From: Nocardia niigatensis NBRC 100131 | GTDB taxonomy: Bacteria > Actinomycetota > Actinomycetes > Mycobacteriales > Mycobacteriaceae | Reading direction: 5' to 3' | NCBI RefSeq assembly: GCF_000308655.1 | Contig: NZ_BAGC01000008.1 | Coordinates: 37,270 to 101,269, forward strand | DNA length: 64,000 bases | Shown here: positions 54,865 through 62,366 of the stretch, in pieces | Position numbering within the stretch: position 1 is the first letter of the stretch | Layout: each line of letters begins with the position of its first letter | The notes under the pieces: model-generated | The model's input: the letters and a program-made list of their open reading frames with translations, nothing else | Database searches by the model: none | Told to the model about the DNA's origin: nothing | Translations under genes and position numbers: made by a program

Positions 54865-55406
54865 GACTCGTACTGCTCGGACCGCCCGGCGCCGGTAAAG
54901 GCACCCAGGCCGAACTGTTGTCGGAAAAGCTCGGTGTTCCGCACATCTCCACCGGGAACCTCTTCCGCACCAACATCGCGGAGCAGACTCCGCTGGGTCG
55001 CGAGGCACAGCAGTACCTCGACGCCGGCAACCTGGTCCCGTCGGACGTGACCAACCGCATGGTCGAGGCGCGCATCGCCGAGCCGGACGCCGTGAACGGC
55101 TTCATCCTGGACGGCTACCCGCGCACCGTGGATCAGGCCGAGGCGCTGGAGAAGATGCTCAAGGAGTCGGGCAAGGAGCTCGACGCCGTCATCTCCTTCG
55201 TGGTCGACGAGGACGTCGTGGTGGAGCGCATGCTGGCCCGTGGCCGCGGCGACGACACCGAAGAGGTCATCCGCAACCGCATGCGCGTCTACCGCGAGGA
55301 GACCGAGCCGCTGCTGGAGCACTATGACGGCCAGGTCGTCTCGGTCGAGGGCGTCGGCGAGGTCGCCGAGGTCAACGAGCGGGCGCTGAAGGCCCTGGGT
55401 CGCTGA
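54861..55406 (+). CDS. adk: Adenylate kinase
   Basis: 181 residues, the same length as the mycobacterial enzyme. GTG 54861 starts [20 protein letters not shown], with the P-loop [23 protein letters not shown] is the adenylate kinase signature. The LID is short ([10 protein letters not shown]), as in mycobacteria. It balances ATP, ADP and AMP. Translationally coupled to secY; its stop abuts the map start. Confidence 0.98.
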   Translation: MRLVLLGPPGAGKGTQAELLSEKLGVPHISTGNLFRTNIAEQTPLGREAQQYLDAGNLVPSDVTNRMVEARIAEPDAVNGFILDGYPRTVDQAEALEKMLKESGKELDAVISFVVDEDVVVERMLARGRGDDTEEVIRNRMRVYREETEPLLEHYDGQVVSVEGVGEVAEVNERALKALGR

Positions 55407-56207
55407 ATGGTCTTCGGCCGCAAGAGCAAACGGGTGGTGCCCTTCCGCACTTCCGGTGAACTGGACGCCATGGCGGCGGCCGGCGCTGTCGTCGGCCGTG
55501 CGCTGGTGGCGGTGCGTGCCGCCGCCAAGCCCGGTGTCTCCACGTGGGAACTGGACGAGGTGGCCGAGCAGGTCATCCGTGAGGCCGGGGCAATCCCGTC
55601 GTTCAAGGGCTACCACGGTTTCCCGGGTTCCATCTGCTCGTCGGTGAACGACCGCGTGGTGCACGGCATCCCGGCCAAGGACGAGATCCTGGCCGAGGGT
55701 GATCTGGTGTCCATCGACTGCGGTGCCATTCTCGAAGGCTGGCACGGCGATTCGGCGTGGACGTTCGGCGTCGGCACCATCATCGAGGCGGACCGCCTGC
55801 TCAGCGAGGCGACCCGGATCGCGATGGAGGCCGGCATCGCTGCCATGCTCCCGGGCAACCGGCTCTCGGACGTCTCGCACGCCATCGAGCAGGGCACCTA
55901 CGCCGCCGAGAAGGAGCACGGTCGCAAGTACGGCATCGTCTCCGGTTACGGCGGTCACGCCATCGGCCGCGAGATGCACATGGATCCGTTCCTGCCCAAC
56001 GAGGGCGCACCCGGCAAGGGCCCCGAACTCCGTGTCGGCTCCGTCCTCGCCATCGAGCCCATGCTCACCCTCGGCACCACGGAAACCCATGAGCTGGACG
56101 ACAACTGGACCGTCGTCACCGACGACGGCACCCGTGCCGCCCACTGGGAGCACACGGTCGCGGTCACCGAAAACGGCCCGCGCATCCTTACCCTGCGCCC
56201 GGAGTAA
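55407..56207 (+). CDS. map: Type I methionine aminopeptidase
   Basis: 266 residues. The metal-binding residues are visible in [21 protein letters not shown] (two Asp), [12 protein letters not shown] (His), [11 protein letters not shown] (Glu) and the last Glu in [10 protein letters not shown]. It removes the N-terminal Met from nascent proteins. ATG 55407 follows the adk TGA without a gap. It is the end of the secY-adk-map unit. Confidence 0.97.
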   Translation: MVFGRKSKRVVPFRTSGELDAMAAAGAVVGRALVAVRAAAKPGVSTWELDEVAEQVIREAGAIPSFKGYHGFPGSICSSVNDRVVHGIPAKDEILAEGDLVSIDCGAILEGWHGDSAWTFGVGTIIEADRLLSEATRIAMEAGIAAMLPGNRLSDVSHAIEQGTYAAEKEHGRKYGIVSGYGGHAIGREMHMDPFLPNEGAPGKGPELRVGSVLAIEPMLTLGTTETHELDDNWTVVTDDGTRAAHWEHTVAVTENGPRILTLRPE

Positions 56208-56225
56208 CCTCCGCCCCAACCCCTT

Positions 56226-56261
56226 CCGCACCCGCTTCGGCCCAGCCTGAGGCGGGTGCGG
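56226..56261 (+). terminator. Hairpin terminator after map
   Basis: 10-bp stem CCGCACCCGC / GCGGGTGCGG, followed by TCGTTTGGG, 19 nt past the map stop. Confidence 0.7.
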
Positions 56262-56413
56262 TCGTTTGGGGTCGACGGGCCGCTCCAGATGATCGGCTCA
56301 CGCGGTCTCCCACCGGTTTCGGCCGCTGATCCGAGGAAGCGCACTTTCCGGTGGCGAGCCCTCCGCCCTGCCGATACGGTTGGCCGCGAACGGGTTGGTG
56401 CTAGGAGGGGGAC

Positions 56414-57400
56414 GTGGCCGGTCTGGGTGTCGACGTGGGTAGTGACCCGGAGTTGATGCGGAAAATCGGGGATACGGCGGTCGAGTTCGGGCTGGGGGAG
56501 CATCGGAAGTATCACCTCGGCCGGAAGATCGGGATGCGGCTGGATCTGTACGAGCACGGTGCGGTGGTGGTGCTGGCCGGGCAGCAGGTCCGGGTGGTGC
56601 GCAACGACACGGCGCGGGTGTGGCAGAAGATCGTGCGGCACACCAGGAATGGCGTGCACACGGGCACCACCCACCACTATCGGGTGACGGATGTGCGGGG
56701 CGAGGAGATGCTGCTCACCGAGGCGCTGTGCTGTCCGGAGGAGTGGGGACCGCAGCTGGTGGAGGGGATCGCGTCCCGGCAGGCGGCCGTGGCGATCGAC
56801 ACCCTGCGCGCCGGCGGGAAATTGGAGTTCGGCCCATGGTGGCTGACCGCGACACAGGCCGCAACGGATCAGAAAACCTTTGCCCTGCAAGAGCTTCGGG
56901 GCTTCCGGGTGAAGAGCGGCCAGGTGATCATCGAGGCGGGTGAGGACACCCGGATCACGAAGAGCATCGACACGTTCCCGAATTTCCTGCTGTTCCAGTT
57001 CCTGCTGAAGCAACTGGTGCCGGGCATCCCGGAGTCGGCGGGCAAGGTGTTCAGCCGTCGGCTGGCGGTGCGCGGCTGGAATACCGCGTTCGCGGTCATC
57101 GCCGTGATCGCCTTCGTGATCGCCTGCGTCAGCGGCTGGCCCGTCGGCAAAACCGAACTGTGCGGCAAGCTTTCGGATGTGCAGAAGGCGGGTACGGAGC
57201 TCACCGATCCGGTGAAGAGTCTCCGGGACGCCGCCGACAACTATCGCGGCGACCAGCAGGACGCGGTGCGCGCCGACGGCCACAAACTCGGCGCGTTCAC
57301 CGGTTCGGGCTTCCACTGGGTGAAGGACACCGAACTCGACGACGCCACCGTCGCCATTCGTTCTGTGTGCCAAGCGAATTCGTTTACGATCAGGAAGTGA
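56414..57400 (+). CDS. DUF6585-like membrane-anchored protein
   Basis: 328 residues from GTG 56414 with an AGGAGG ribosome site. The first 200 residues have the PH-like pattern of DUF6585 (LDLYEHGAVVVLAGQQVRVVRNDTARVWQ, ELRGFRVKSGQVIIE). One membrane helix lies at about 218-238 (TAFAVIAVIAFVIACVSGWPV) and a roughly 90-residue extracytoplasmic tail follows with a Cys at each end. The function is unknown. A 53-residue membrane protein gene starts 4 nt downstream. Confidence 0.65.
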   Translation: MAGLGVDVGSDPELMRKIGDTAVEFGLGEHRKYHLGRKIGMRLDLYEHGAVVVLAGQQVRVVRNDTARVWQKIVRHTRNGVHTGTTHHYRVTDVRGEEMLLTEALCCPEEWGPQLVEGIASRQAAVAIDTLRAGGKLEFGPWWLTATQAATDQKTFALQELRGFRVKSGQVIIEAGEDTRITKSIDTFPNFLLFQFLLKQLVPGIPESAGKVFSRRLAVRGWNTAFAVIAVIAFVIACVSGWPVGKTELCGKLSDVQKAGTELTDPVKSLRDAADNYRGDQQDAVRADGHKLGAFTGSGFHWVKDTELDDATVAIRSVCQANSFTIRK

Positions 57401-57404
57401 TGGC

Positions 57405-57566
57405 ATGAACCGCGATATTCGCAGCCTGGTGACGGCCGTCTGCACGCTGGTGCTCGGCCTGCTGGCCATGGTCCTGACCACCAGCTGGTTCTGGCCGATC
57501 CTCATTCTCGCGCTGGGCGGTATCGGCCTGATCGCCGCGCTGGTGACTCCGGCGCGCGAATCCTGA
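57405..57566 (+). CDS. Small two-helix membrane protein
   Basis: 53 residues (MNRDIRSLVTAVCTLVLGLL to LVTPARES). Two hydrophobic stretches, LVTAVCTLVLGLLAMVL and FWPILILALGGIGLIAALV, separated by a short TTSW turn, look like a helical hairpin. It follows the DUF6585-like gene by 4 nt with a GGAAG ribosome site and is probably translated from the same mRNA. No function can be assigned. Confidence 0.6.
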   Translation: MNRDIRSLVTAVCTLVLGLLAMVLTTSWFWPILILALGGIGLIAALVTPARES

Positions 57567-57642
57567 CCCATGCGGAACGGTGATACCGGGTATGCGCGAT
57601 TCTCACTGTTCGCGTACCCGGCCGGTCCGTAGCGTCGACCGC

Positions 57643-58050
57643 ATGAGCAGCAATCGAGAACTGATCCGCGCCGTCTTCGACCAGATGGCCGCCGGTAACG
57701 GCCGCGCCCTCACCGACGCCATGGCCGACGACTGCCGCTGGACCTTCCCGGGTTCCTGGTCCTGGTCGGGCACTTGGGCACCGAAATCCGCTGTGGTGCA
57801 AGGTCTTCTGCGTCCGCTCATGGCCCAGTTCGCCGACGCCTACCGGATGGAGGCGGAGCTGATCCTGGCCGACGGCGACCACGTGGTGGTGCAGGCCCGC
57901 GGCTACGCCACCACGCTCTCCGGCGAGCCCTATCACCAGACCTACTGCCTGCTGTTCACGCTGTCGGACGGACTGATCACCGAGGTGGTCGAGCACTGTG
58001 ACACGGCCCTGGTGGAGCGGGTCCTGAAGGTGCTGACGCCCGCTTCCTGA
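57643..58050 (+). CDS. NTF2-like / SnoaL-like protein
   Basis: 135 residues with the ketosteroid-isomerase-like pattern: ELIRAVFDQMAAGNGRALTDAMADDCRWTFPGSW at the start, then VVVQARGYATTLSGEPYHQTYCLLFTLSDGLITEVVEHCDTALVERVL. Members bind small hydrophobic ligands or act as isomerases or hydrolases; the specific role is unknown. It is convergent with dtd, whose stop lies 1 nt downstream. Confidence 0.8.
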   Translation: MSSNRELIRAVFDQMAAGNGRALTDAMADDCRWTFPGSWSWSGTWAPKSAVVQGLLRPLMAQFADAYRMEAELILADGDHVVVQARGYATTLSGEPYHQTYCLLFTLSDGLITEVVEHCDTALVERVLKVLTPAS

Positions 58051-58051
58051 C

Positions 58052-58495
58052 TCAGCTCTCCAACAGAATGGTGACCGGCCCGTCGTTCACCAGCTCCACC
58101 TGCATATGCGCCCCGAACCGCCCGGTGGCCACCGTCGCCCCGAGCCCGCGCAGGGTCGCGGCGAAGGTGTCCACCAGCGGTTCGGCGACCGCCCCGGGCG
58201 CGGCGGCGTTCCAGGAAGGTCTGCGCCCCTTGGCGGTATCGGCGTAGAGCGTGAATTGACTGATCACCAGAATGGGCGCGGACAGATCGGCCGCGGATCG
58301 TTCCCCGTCGAGAATGCGAAGCCGGAAGAGCTTGTCGGCCAGCGTTTTCGCGGTGGCTTCGGTATCGGTGTGCGTGACCCCGACCAGCGCCACCAGACCG
58401 TGCCGCGCCCCGTGCGCGGCCGGGTCGATGCGCCCGACCACCTCGCCGTCCACGCTGACGTGAGCCGATGTGACCCGCTGCACCAAGATCCGCAT
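58052..58495 (-). CDS. dtd: D-aminoacyl-tRNA deacylase
   Basis: 147 residues from ATG 58495 ([20 protein letters not shown]), standard length. The catalytic motifs SQFTLYADT and the Gly-Pro motif [11 protein letters not shown] at the C-terminus are both intact. It hydrolyses D-amino acids (and glycine from tRNA-Ala) from mischarged tRNA. An in-frame ATG two codons upstream is possible. Confidence 0.95.
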   Translation of the reverse strand: MRILVQRVTSAHVSVDGEVVGRIDPAAHGARHGLVALVGVTHTDTEATAKTLADKLFRLRILDGERSAADLSAPILVISQFTLYADTAKGRRPSWNAAAPGAVAEPLVDTFAATLRGLGATVATGRFGAHMQVELVNDGPVTILLES

Positions 58496-58651
58496 GGACA
58501 TCGATCTTCGCAGATGGCCGCGTCGCTCCAGCGCGGCAGCCCGCCCACGGCTGTGAATGCCCCGAATTTCATTGTGCGCCATCGAGAGTTCACAACAGTA
58601 GGCTGTGCTGGCATCTTCAGCTGGCAACGGGCGGAGCGACAGTAGTTAGCG

Positions 58652-60616
58652 ATGGCACCTGATAACAAAGATAAGTACAAGGACAAAGACAAGACAGCCT
58701 GGCCTGGCCTGAAGGATCAGGCGAATTCCGGCCACCTGGAATTCGAGCCGGGCGCGGCCGAGGAGGGGGCGCAGGCTGCCGCGAAGCTGGTCGGTGACCT
58801 GCTGTACTACCAGCAGATGATCGACGGGCACCTCACCGACATCGGCCCCATCGGCGATCTGCCGTCGGGCGGGCTGTTGGCCACCTATCTCAACGGGATC
58901 GGCACGCACATGTCGGATGCGCTCACCACGCATATCGCCATCCTGCGGGACATGATCGACACGTTCAATCAGGCGGGGCGGAACTACGTCAACACGGACC
59001 ACATGTCCGCGGACAACCTGCGGTACCTCCACACCTCGGCGCCCGACGGTGCGGCGCACCTGAAAATCGATATCCCGAACAAGAAGTCGCCCAGTTCCTA
59101 CGACGACTCCGCCAGCGATGACTATCCGGACAAACTGAAGAATTACAAGGGGGGCAAGGAGTCCTACTCCGTACGTCCGGAGCCCAAGGACAGCATGAGC
59201 TGGGAGCAGCTGTACCAGCTCGGGCAGGATATGAAGCCCGATCCGTACAACAACGCCTACGAGCTCTACAAGCTGCTGAAGGACAAGGTCGACGGCAGCC
59301 TCAGCGAGTTCAACAACAAGATTCAGGCACTGCAGAGCAAGTGGCGCAGCGACGGCGCGACCGCCGCGCAGGGCGCGGTCACGAGCTACTGCAACAGCAT
59401 TCAGCCACTGCTCGACACCATGGACATCGCGTCCCAGGTCATGCGGTACACCAACCGCTGGATGATCCAGACCAAGGCGAGCATGCCGCAAGAAGGTCCG
59501 CATCAGCCATGGGACTGCGACAAGCAGGGGCAATTGGACTATTTCCGCGGCCAGTACCAGGACCACTACGTCGACGGCGCGAACCACACCGCGGAGTCGA
59601 CGCCCTCGGTCCCTGTTCCGGCGCCCGTCGATCCGCCCAAAGTCCCCGACCCTACCAAGGATCCGAGCAAGGACCCGAGCAAAGATCCCAGCAAGGATCC
59701 GAGCAAAGATCCCAGCAAGGATCCGAGCAAGGATCCGAGCAAGGACCCCAGCAACGACCCGAGCAAGGACCCGAGCGGGAGCCCGAAGAACGGCGGCGGC
59801 GGCACGCCGAATCAGGGTGGCGGCACCCCGACGGGCCAGACGCCACCGTCCAACCAGACGCTGCCGAAAACGGACCAGCCGAACCCGACCGGTTCCAACC
59901 CGAACGGCTCGAACCCCAACGGTTCGAACCCATACGGCAGCAATCCGAACGGGTCCAACCCCAACTCTGGCTACCCGAATTCGTCTCAGCCGCAGAACAC
60001 GTCGAGCGGCAGCTCGGGTGGTTCGGACATGTCGCAGCTGACCAGTGCGCTGAGCACGCTGATGACCGGCGTGACCAGTGGAATTTCCACGCTGGCGCAG
60101 CAGCTGCCGACGATCCTGCAGTCGCTCCAGTCCCTCCAGTCGACCGATCTGTCGACCCTGGCGAACGCGCTGGGCGTGCCCGAGGACAAGCTGACGACCG
60201 CATTCACCACGATCGAGCAGGATCCGTCCAAGCTGACGCAGCTGAACCAATTGCTCGGCCTGTCCGGGGACACCACGCAGACACCGACGCCGACCGCCGG
60301 GCTGCCGGACGGCACCACGCCGCTGGGCGGGGTCACCCCCGCGCCCGCCGCCGGGGTGGCATCGGCCATTCCCGCTGCGGCCGTGACTAATTCGCCGCTG
60401 GCGGGGCTGACCAACCTGTTCGGTGGCCTCGCGGGTCTCGATGGTGATCACGTCCAGCCGCTCGCCGGCGTCGCGGCCGCGCCCTCGGAACCGGTGCCGG
60501 TCACGACGACGACGGGCGCCGCGGCGGACCCCGTGCCCGAGCAGGTCGACTTCATCCGAGCGCTCGGTAATACGCTCGGGTCGCCCGTCGAGGGGAACCC
60601 GGTGGTCGAGGCATGA
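58652..60616 (+). CDS. Large repeat-rich protein at the head of a type VII secretion-type cassette
   Basis: 654 residues. Residues 25-310 are helical (LEFEPGAAEEGAQAAAKLVGDLLYYQQM; LSEFNNKIQALQSKW) and resemble a large WXG100/PPE-like substrate. Then come about ten DPSK repeats (335-375), a Gly/Gln/Thr region, (S)NPNG repeats (410-440) and a C-terminal Leu/Thr/Ala-rich helical region. No signal peptide. It overlaps the EspG-like gene by ATGA. The order large substrate, EspG, WXG100, YbaB, CpnT-like is typical of nocardial ESX-associated loci, but the assignment as a substrate is inference. Confidence 0.65.
   Translation: MAPDNKDKYKDKDKTAWPGLKDQANSGHLEFEPGAAEEGAQAAAKLVGDLLYYQQMIDGHLTDIGPIGDLPSGGLLATYLNGIGTHMSDALTTHIAILRDMIDTFNQAGRNYVNTDHMSADNLRYLHTSAPDGAAHLKIDIPNKKSPSSYDDSASDDYPDKLKNYKGGKESYSVRPEPKDSMSWEQLYQLGQDMKPDPYNNAYELYKLLKDKVDGSLSEFNNKIQALQSKWRSDGATAAQGAVTSYCNSIQPLLDTMDIASQVMRYTNRWMIQTKASMPQEGPHQPWDCDKQGQLDYFRGQYQDHYVDGANHTAESTPSVPVPAPVDPPKVPDPTKDPSKDPSKDPSKDPSKDPSKDPSKDPSKDPSNDPSKDPSGSPKNGGGGTPNQGGGTPTGQTPPSNQTLPKTDQPNPTGSNPNGSNPNGSNPYGSNPNGSNPNSGYPNSSQPQNTSSGSSGGSDMSQLTSALSTLMTGVTSGISTLAQQLPTILQSLQSLQSTDLSTLANALGVPEDKLTTAFTTIEQDPSKLTQLNQLLGLSGDTTQTPTPTAGLPDGTTPLGGVTPAPAAGVASAIPAAAVTNSPLAGLTNLFGGLAGLDGDHVQPLAGVAAAPSEPVPVTTTTGAAADPVPEQVDFIRALGNTLGSPVEGNPVVEA
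59648..59776 (+). repeat. In-gene 12-bp tandem repeat encoding (DPSK)n
   Basis: About eleven near-identical 12-bp units (GATCCGAGCAAG or GACCCGAGCAAA and variants) coding for DPTK, DPSK x7, DPSN, DPSK, DPSG. Third-base changes show it is not a recent expansion throughout. Copy number may vary between strains. Confidence 0.9.
59881..59967 (+). repeat. In-gene repeat encoding (NPNGS)n
   Basis: About six 15-bp units coding for NPTGS, NPNGS, NPNGS, NPYGS, NPNGS and NPNSG in the same gene, forming a flexible Asn/Pro/Gly/Ser linker. Confidence 0.85.
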
Positions 60617-61407
60617 CCTGGCAGTTCACCGATATCGAGTTCAAGGTCCTGTGCAACCGGTACCGGCAGGGGGCGATTCCCTCGCCGCTGGTGTACACGA
60701 GCCGGACCATGGATCCCGATGATTATCAGCGTGAGCTGTGGGCAGCCGAGGCGGAGCTGAACCAGCGACTCGATCCGGGCTTCCGCGCGGTGTTCGAAGT
60801 CGTGTGCAATCCAGAGGTTTTCGTGGGCGTGCACGGCTGGCACGACGCGGATATCGACAATCCGGACAAGCATCTGGTGGTGCACGGGGCGCGGCGCGGC
60901 CGCCGCGCCTGCGTGCTGATCCAGCAGCCCGGGGAGACGACGATGCACAGCGGCGGCGTCACCATGATCGAGTGCGAACCGGAGGAGCTGGCGGGATTGC
61001 TGGTGGCCCAGCTCCCCGAGACCGAGTCCGGTCAATCGACCGCGATCCCGATCGTCACCGAGCCCGCGGCCCCGGATCCCTATGAGGCGCCGCGTGCTTC
61101 GGCCTTCGATACCTTCGAGGAGTCCACCGACACGCGTAGTCTGCGGTTCCTGTCGACTCCGGCCGATCAGACCGGGGCCATGCAGATTCTGCAGGGGCGC
61201 TCCAAGTACGGGCCGCGAGGTGTCGCGGTCTCCACCCTGGTGTGGCGGGATCTGCCCGGAGACGGCCGCTACCTGATCGATCTCGACCCGGAGGTGAAGT
61301 CCGCGGTCGGCGTGGACACCCGCCGGTTCGTCGATCACCTCAACAGCGTGATCGCGCGGATCCTGGAGCAGATGGAATCCCGCGGGGAGCAGCAGGAATT
61401 CGTCTGA
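60613..61407 (+). CDS. EspG-family type VII secretion chaperone
   Basis: 264 residues. The opening WQFTDIEFKVLCNRYRQGAIPSPLVYTSRTM, the repeated-half architecture and RSKYGPRGVAVSTLVWRDLPGDGRYLIDLDPE near the C-terminus match EspG. EspG proteins bind PE-PPE or related substrates in the cytoplasm and keep them soluble for the ESX machinery. ATG 60613 overlaps the upstream stop, which suggests that the upstream protein is its client. Confidence 0.85.
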   Translation: MTWQFTDIEFKVLCNRYRQGAIPSPLVYTSRTMDPDDYQRELWAAEAELNQRLDPGFRAVFEVVCNPEVFVGVHGWHDADIDNPDKHLVVHGARRGRRACVLIQQPGETTMHSGGVTMIECEPEELAGLLVAQLPETESGQSTAIPIVTEPAAPDPYEAPRASAFDTFEESTDTRSLRFLSTPADQTGAMQILQGRSKYGPRGVAVSTLVWRDLPGDGRYLIDLDPEVKSAVGVDTRRFVDHLNSVIARILEQMESRGEQQEFV

Positions 61408-61516
61408 TCCGACCTCCGGGGACACGGCACGTGGCGAGGCCGTGTCCCCCGGATCAGCACTCTCCGTTAATTTTCCGGCCACTGAACTGTTGCCCGATGC
61501 TGACAAGGTCAACACC

Positions 61517-61843
61517 ATGAGCGCCAATCGGCTGGAGGCCTACAAGGATTTGCTGGTCACCGCATCCGGGAAGACCGGTCAGGTGCGGGACGGAATCCAG
61601 GGCGTGGTGGACACTTTCACCGCCAGCGCCGACGGGCGCGGGGAGCCGTGGGGGAACGACTCGCTGGGTCGCCAGTTCGCCAATGGGGCGCAGGGCTACC
61701 TGGCCAGTAAGAAGAACATGATCGAGGGCGCTCGGAACATGGCCGGTACCTTCGCGAATTTCTCCAAGTCGCAGAAGGATTCGGCCGACGAGCTGGAGCG
61801 TCAGGAGCAGGCCAACCGCGAGTCCTTCCAGGGTCGGCAATGA
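61517..61843 (+). CDS. WXG100-like small secreted-type protein
   Basis: 108 residues from ATG 61517 (MSANRLEAYKDLLVTASGKT). It is all-helical with GEPWGNDSLGRQFANG at the turn, in place of the strict WxG, and a C-terminal helix ending DELERQEQANRESF. The size and fold match ESAT-6/WXG100-like partners in nocardial toxin cassettes. It overlaps the YbaB-like gene by ATGA. Confidence 0.75.
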   Translation: MSANRLEAYKDLLVTASGKTGQVRDGIQGVVDTFTASADGRGEPWGNDSLGRQFANGAQGYLASKKNMIEGARNMAGTFANFSKSQKDSADELERQEQANRESFQGRQ

Positions 61844-62337
61844 CCAACGAGCAGCGGAAGGCCGACCTGCACGCCATTCTCGACGGTTTCGCCGAGCAGA
61901 TGCGCACCATCACCCAATTGCAGCGTGAGCGTGCGGCTTTGACCGCATCCGCGACGGTGCGCGGCAAGCGGGTGACGGTGACCGTGAACGCGGACGGCAC
62001 CGTGATCGAGACCAAATTCGGTTCCGGCATAGAGGATCTCGACTATCCGGAGATCGCCAAGGCGGTCACCGAGGCCGCCCAGCAGGCGTCCGCCGAGGTG
62101 GCGCGCCGCGGCCGCGAGATCATGGCCCCGGTGTCGCAGAACCGGGATCGGATGCCCAAGCTGACCGACCTGGTGCCGGGCATGCCCGATCTGAGCAAGG
62201 AGCTGGCGATTCCGGCGCCGCCCGTGGTCTCCACCGCGCCGCCGAAATCCCCTGAGCGACTTGGTGGTTACCGCGAGCCGAGTGCTGATGACGCGGCCCG
62301 GTCGCGTCGGGGCGGGGCCACTGATTCCGGATGGTGA
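61840..62337 (+). CDS. YbaB/EbfC-family protein
   Basis: 165 residues. The core is about 100 residues with VTVTVNADGTVIETKFGSGIEDLDYPEIAKAVTEAAQQA, the YbaB fold, which forms dimers and binds DNA in characterised cases. A Pro/Arg-rich C-terminal tail follows. EspG/WXG100/YbaB trios repeatedly precede toxin genes in Nocardia and mycobacteria, where the YbaB-like protein may act as a chaperone (EspL-like) rather than in DNA binding. Confidence 0.8.
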   Translation: MTNEQRKADLHAILDGFAEQMRTITQLQRERAALTASATVRGKRVTVTVNADGTVIETKFGSGIEDLDYPEIAKAVTEAAQQASAEVARRGREIMAPVSQNRDRMPKLTDLVPGMPDLSKELAIPAPPVVSTAPPKSPERLGGYREPSADDAARSRRGGATDSGW

Positions 62338-62366
62338 CACGACCCCACCGGGTGGGGTAGTCGCTC

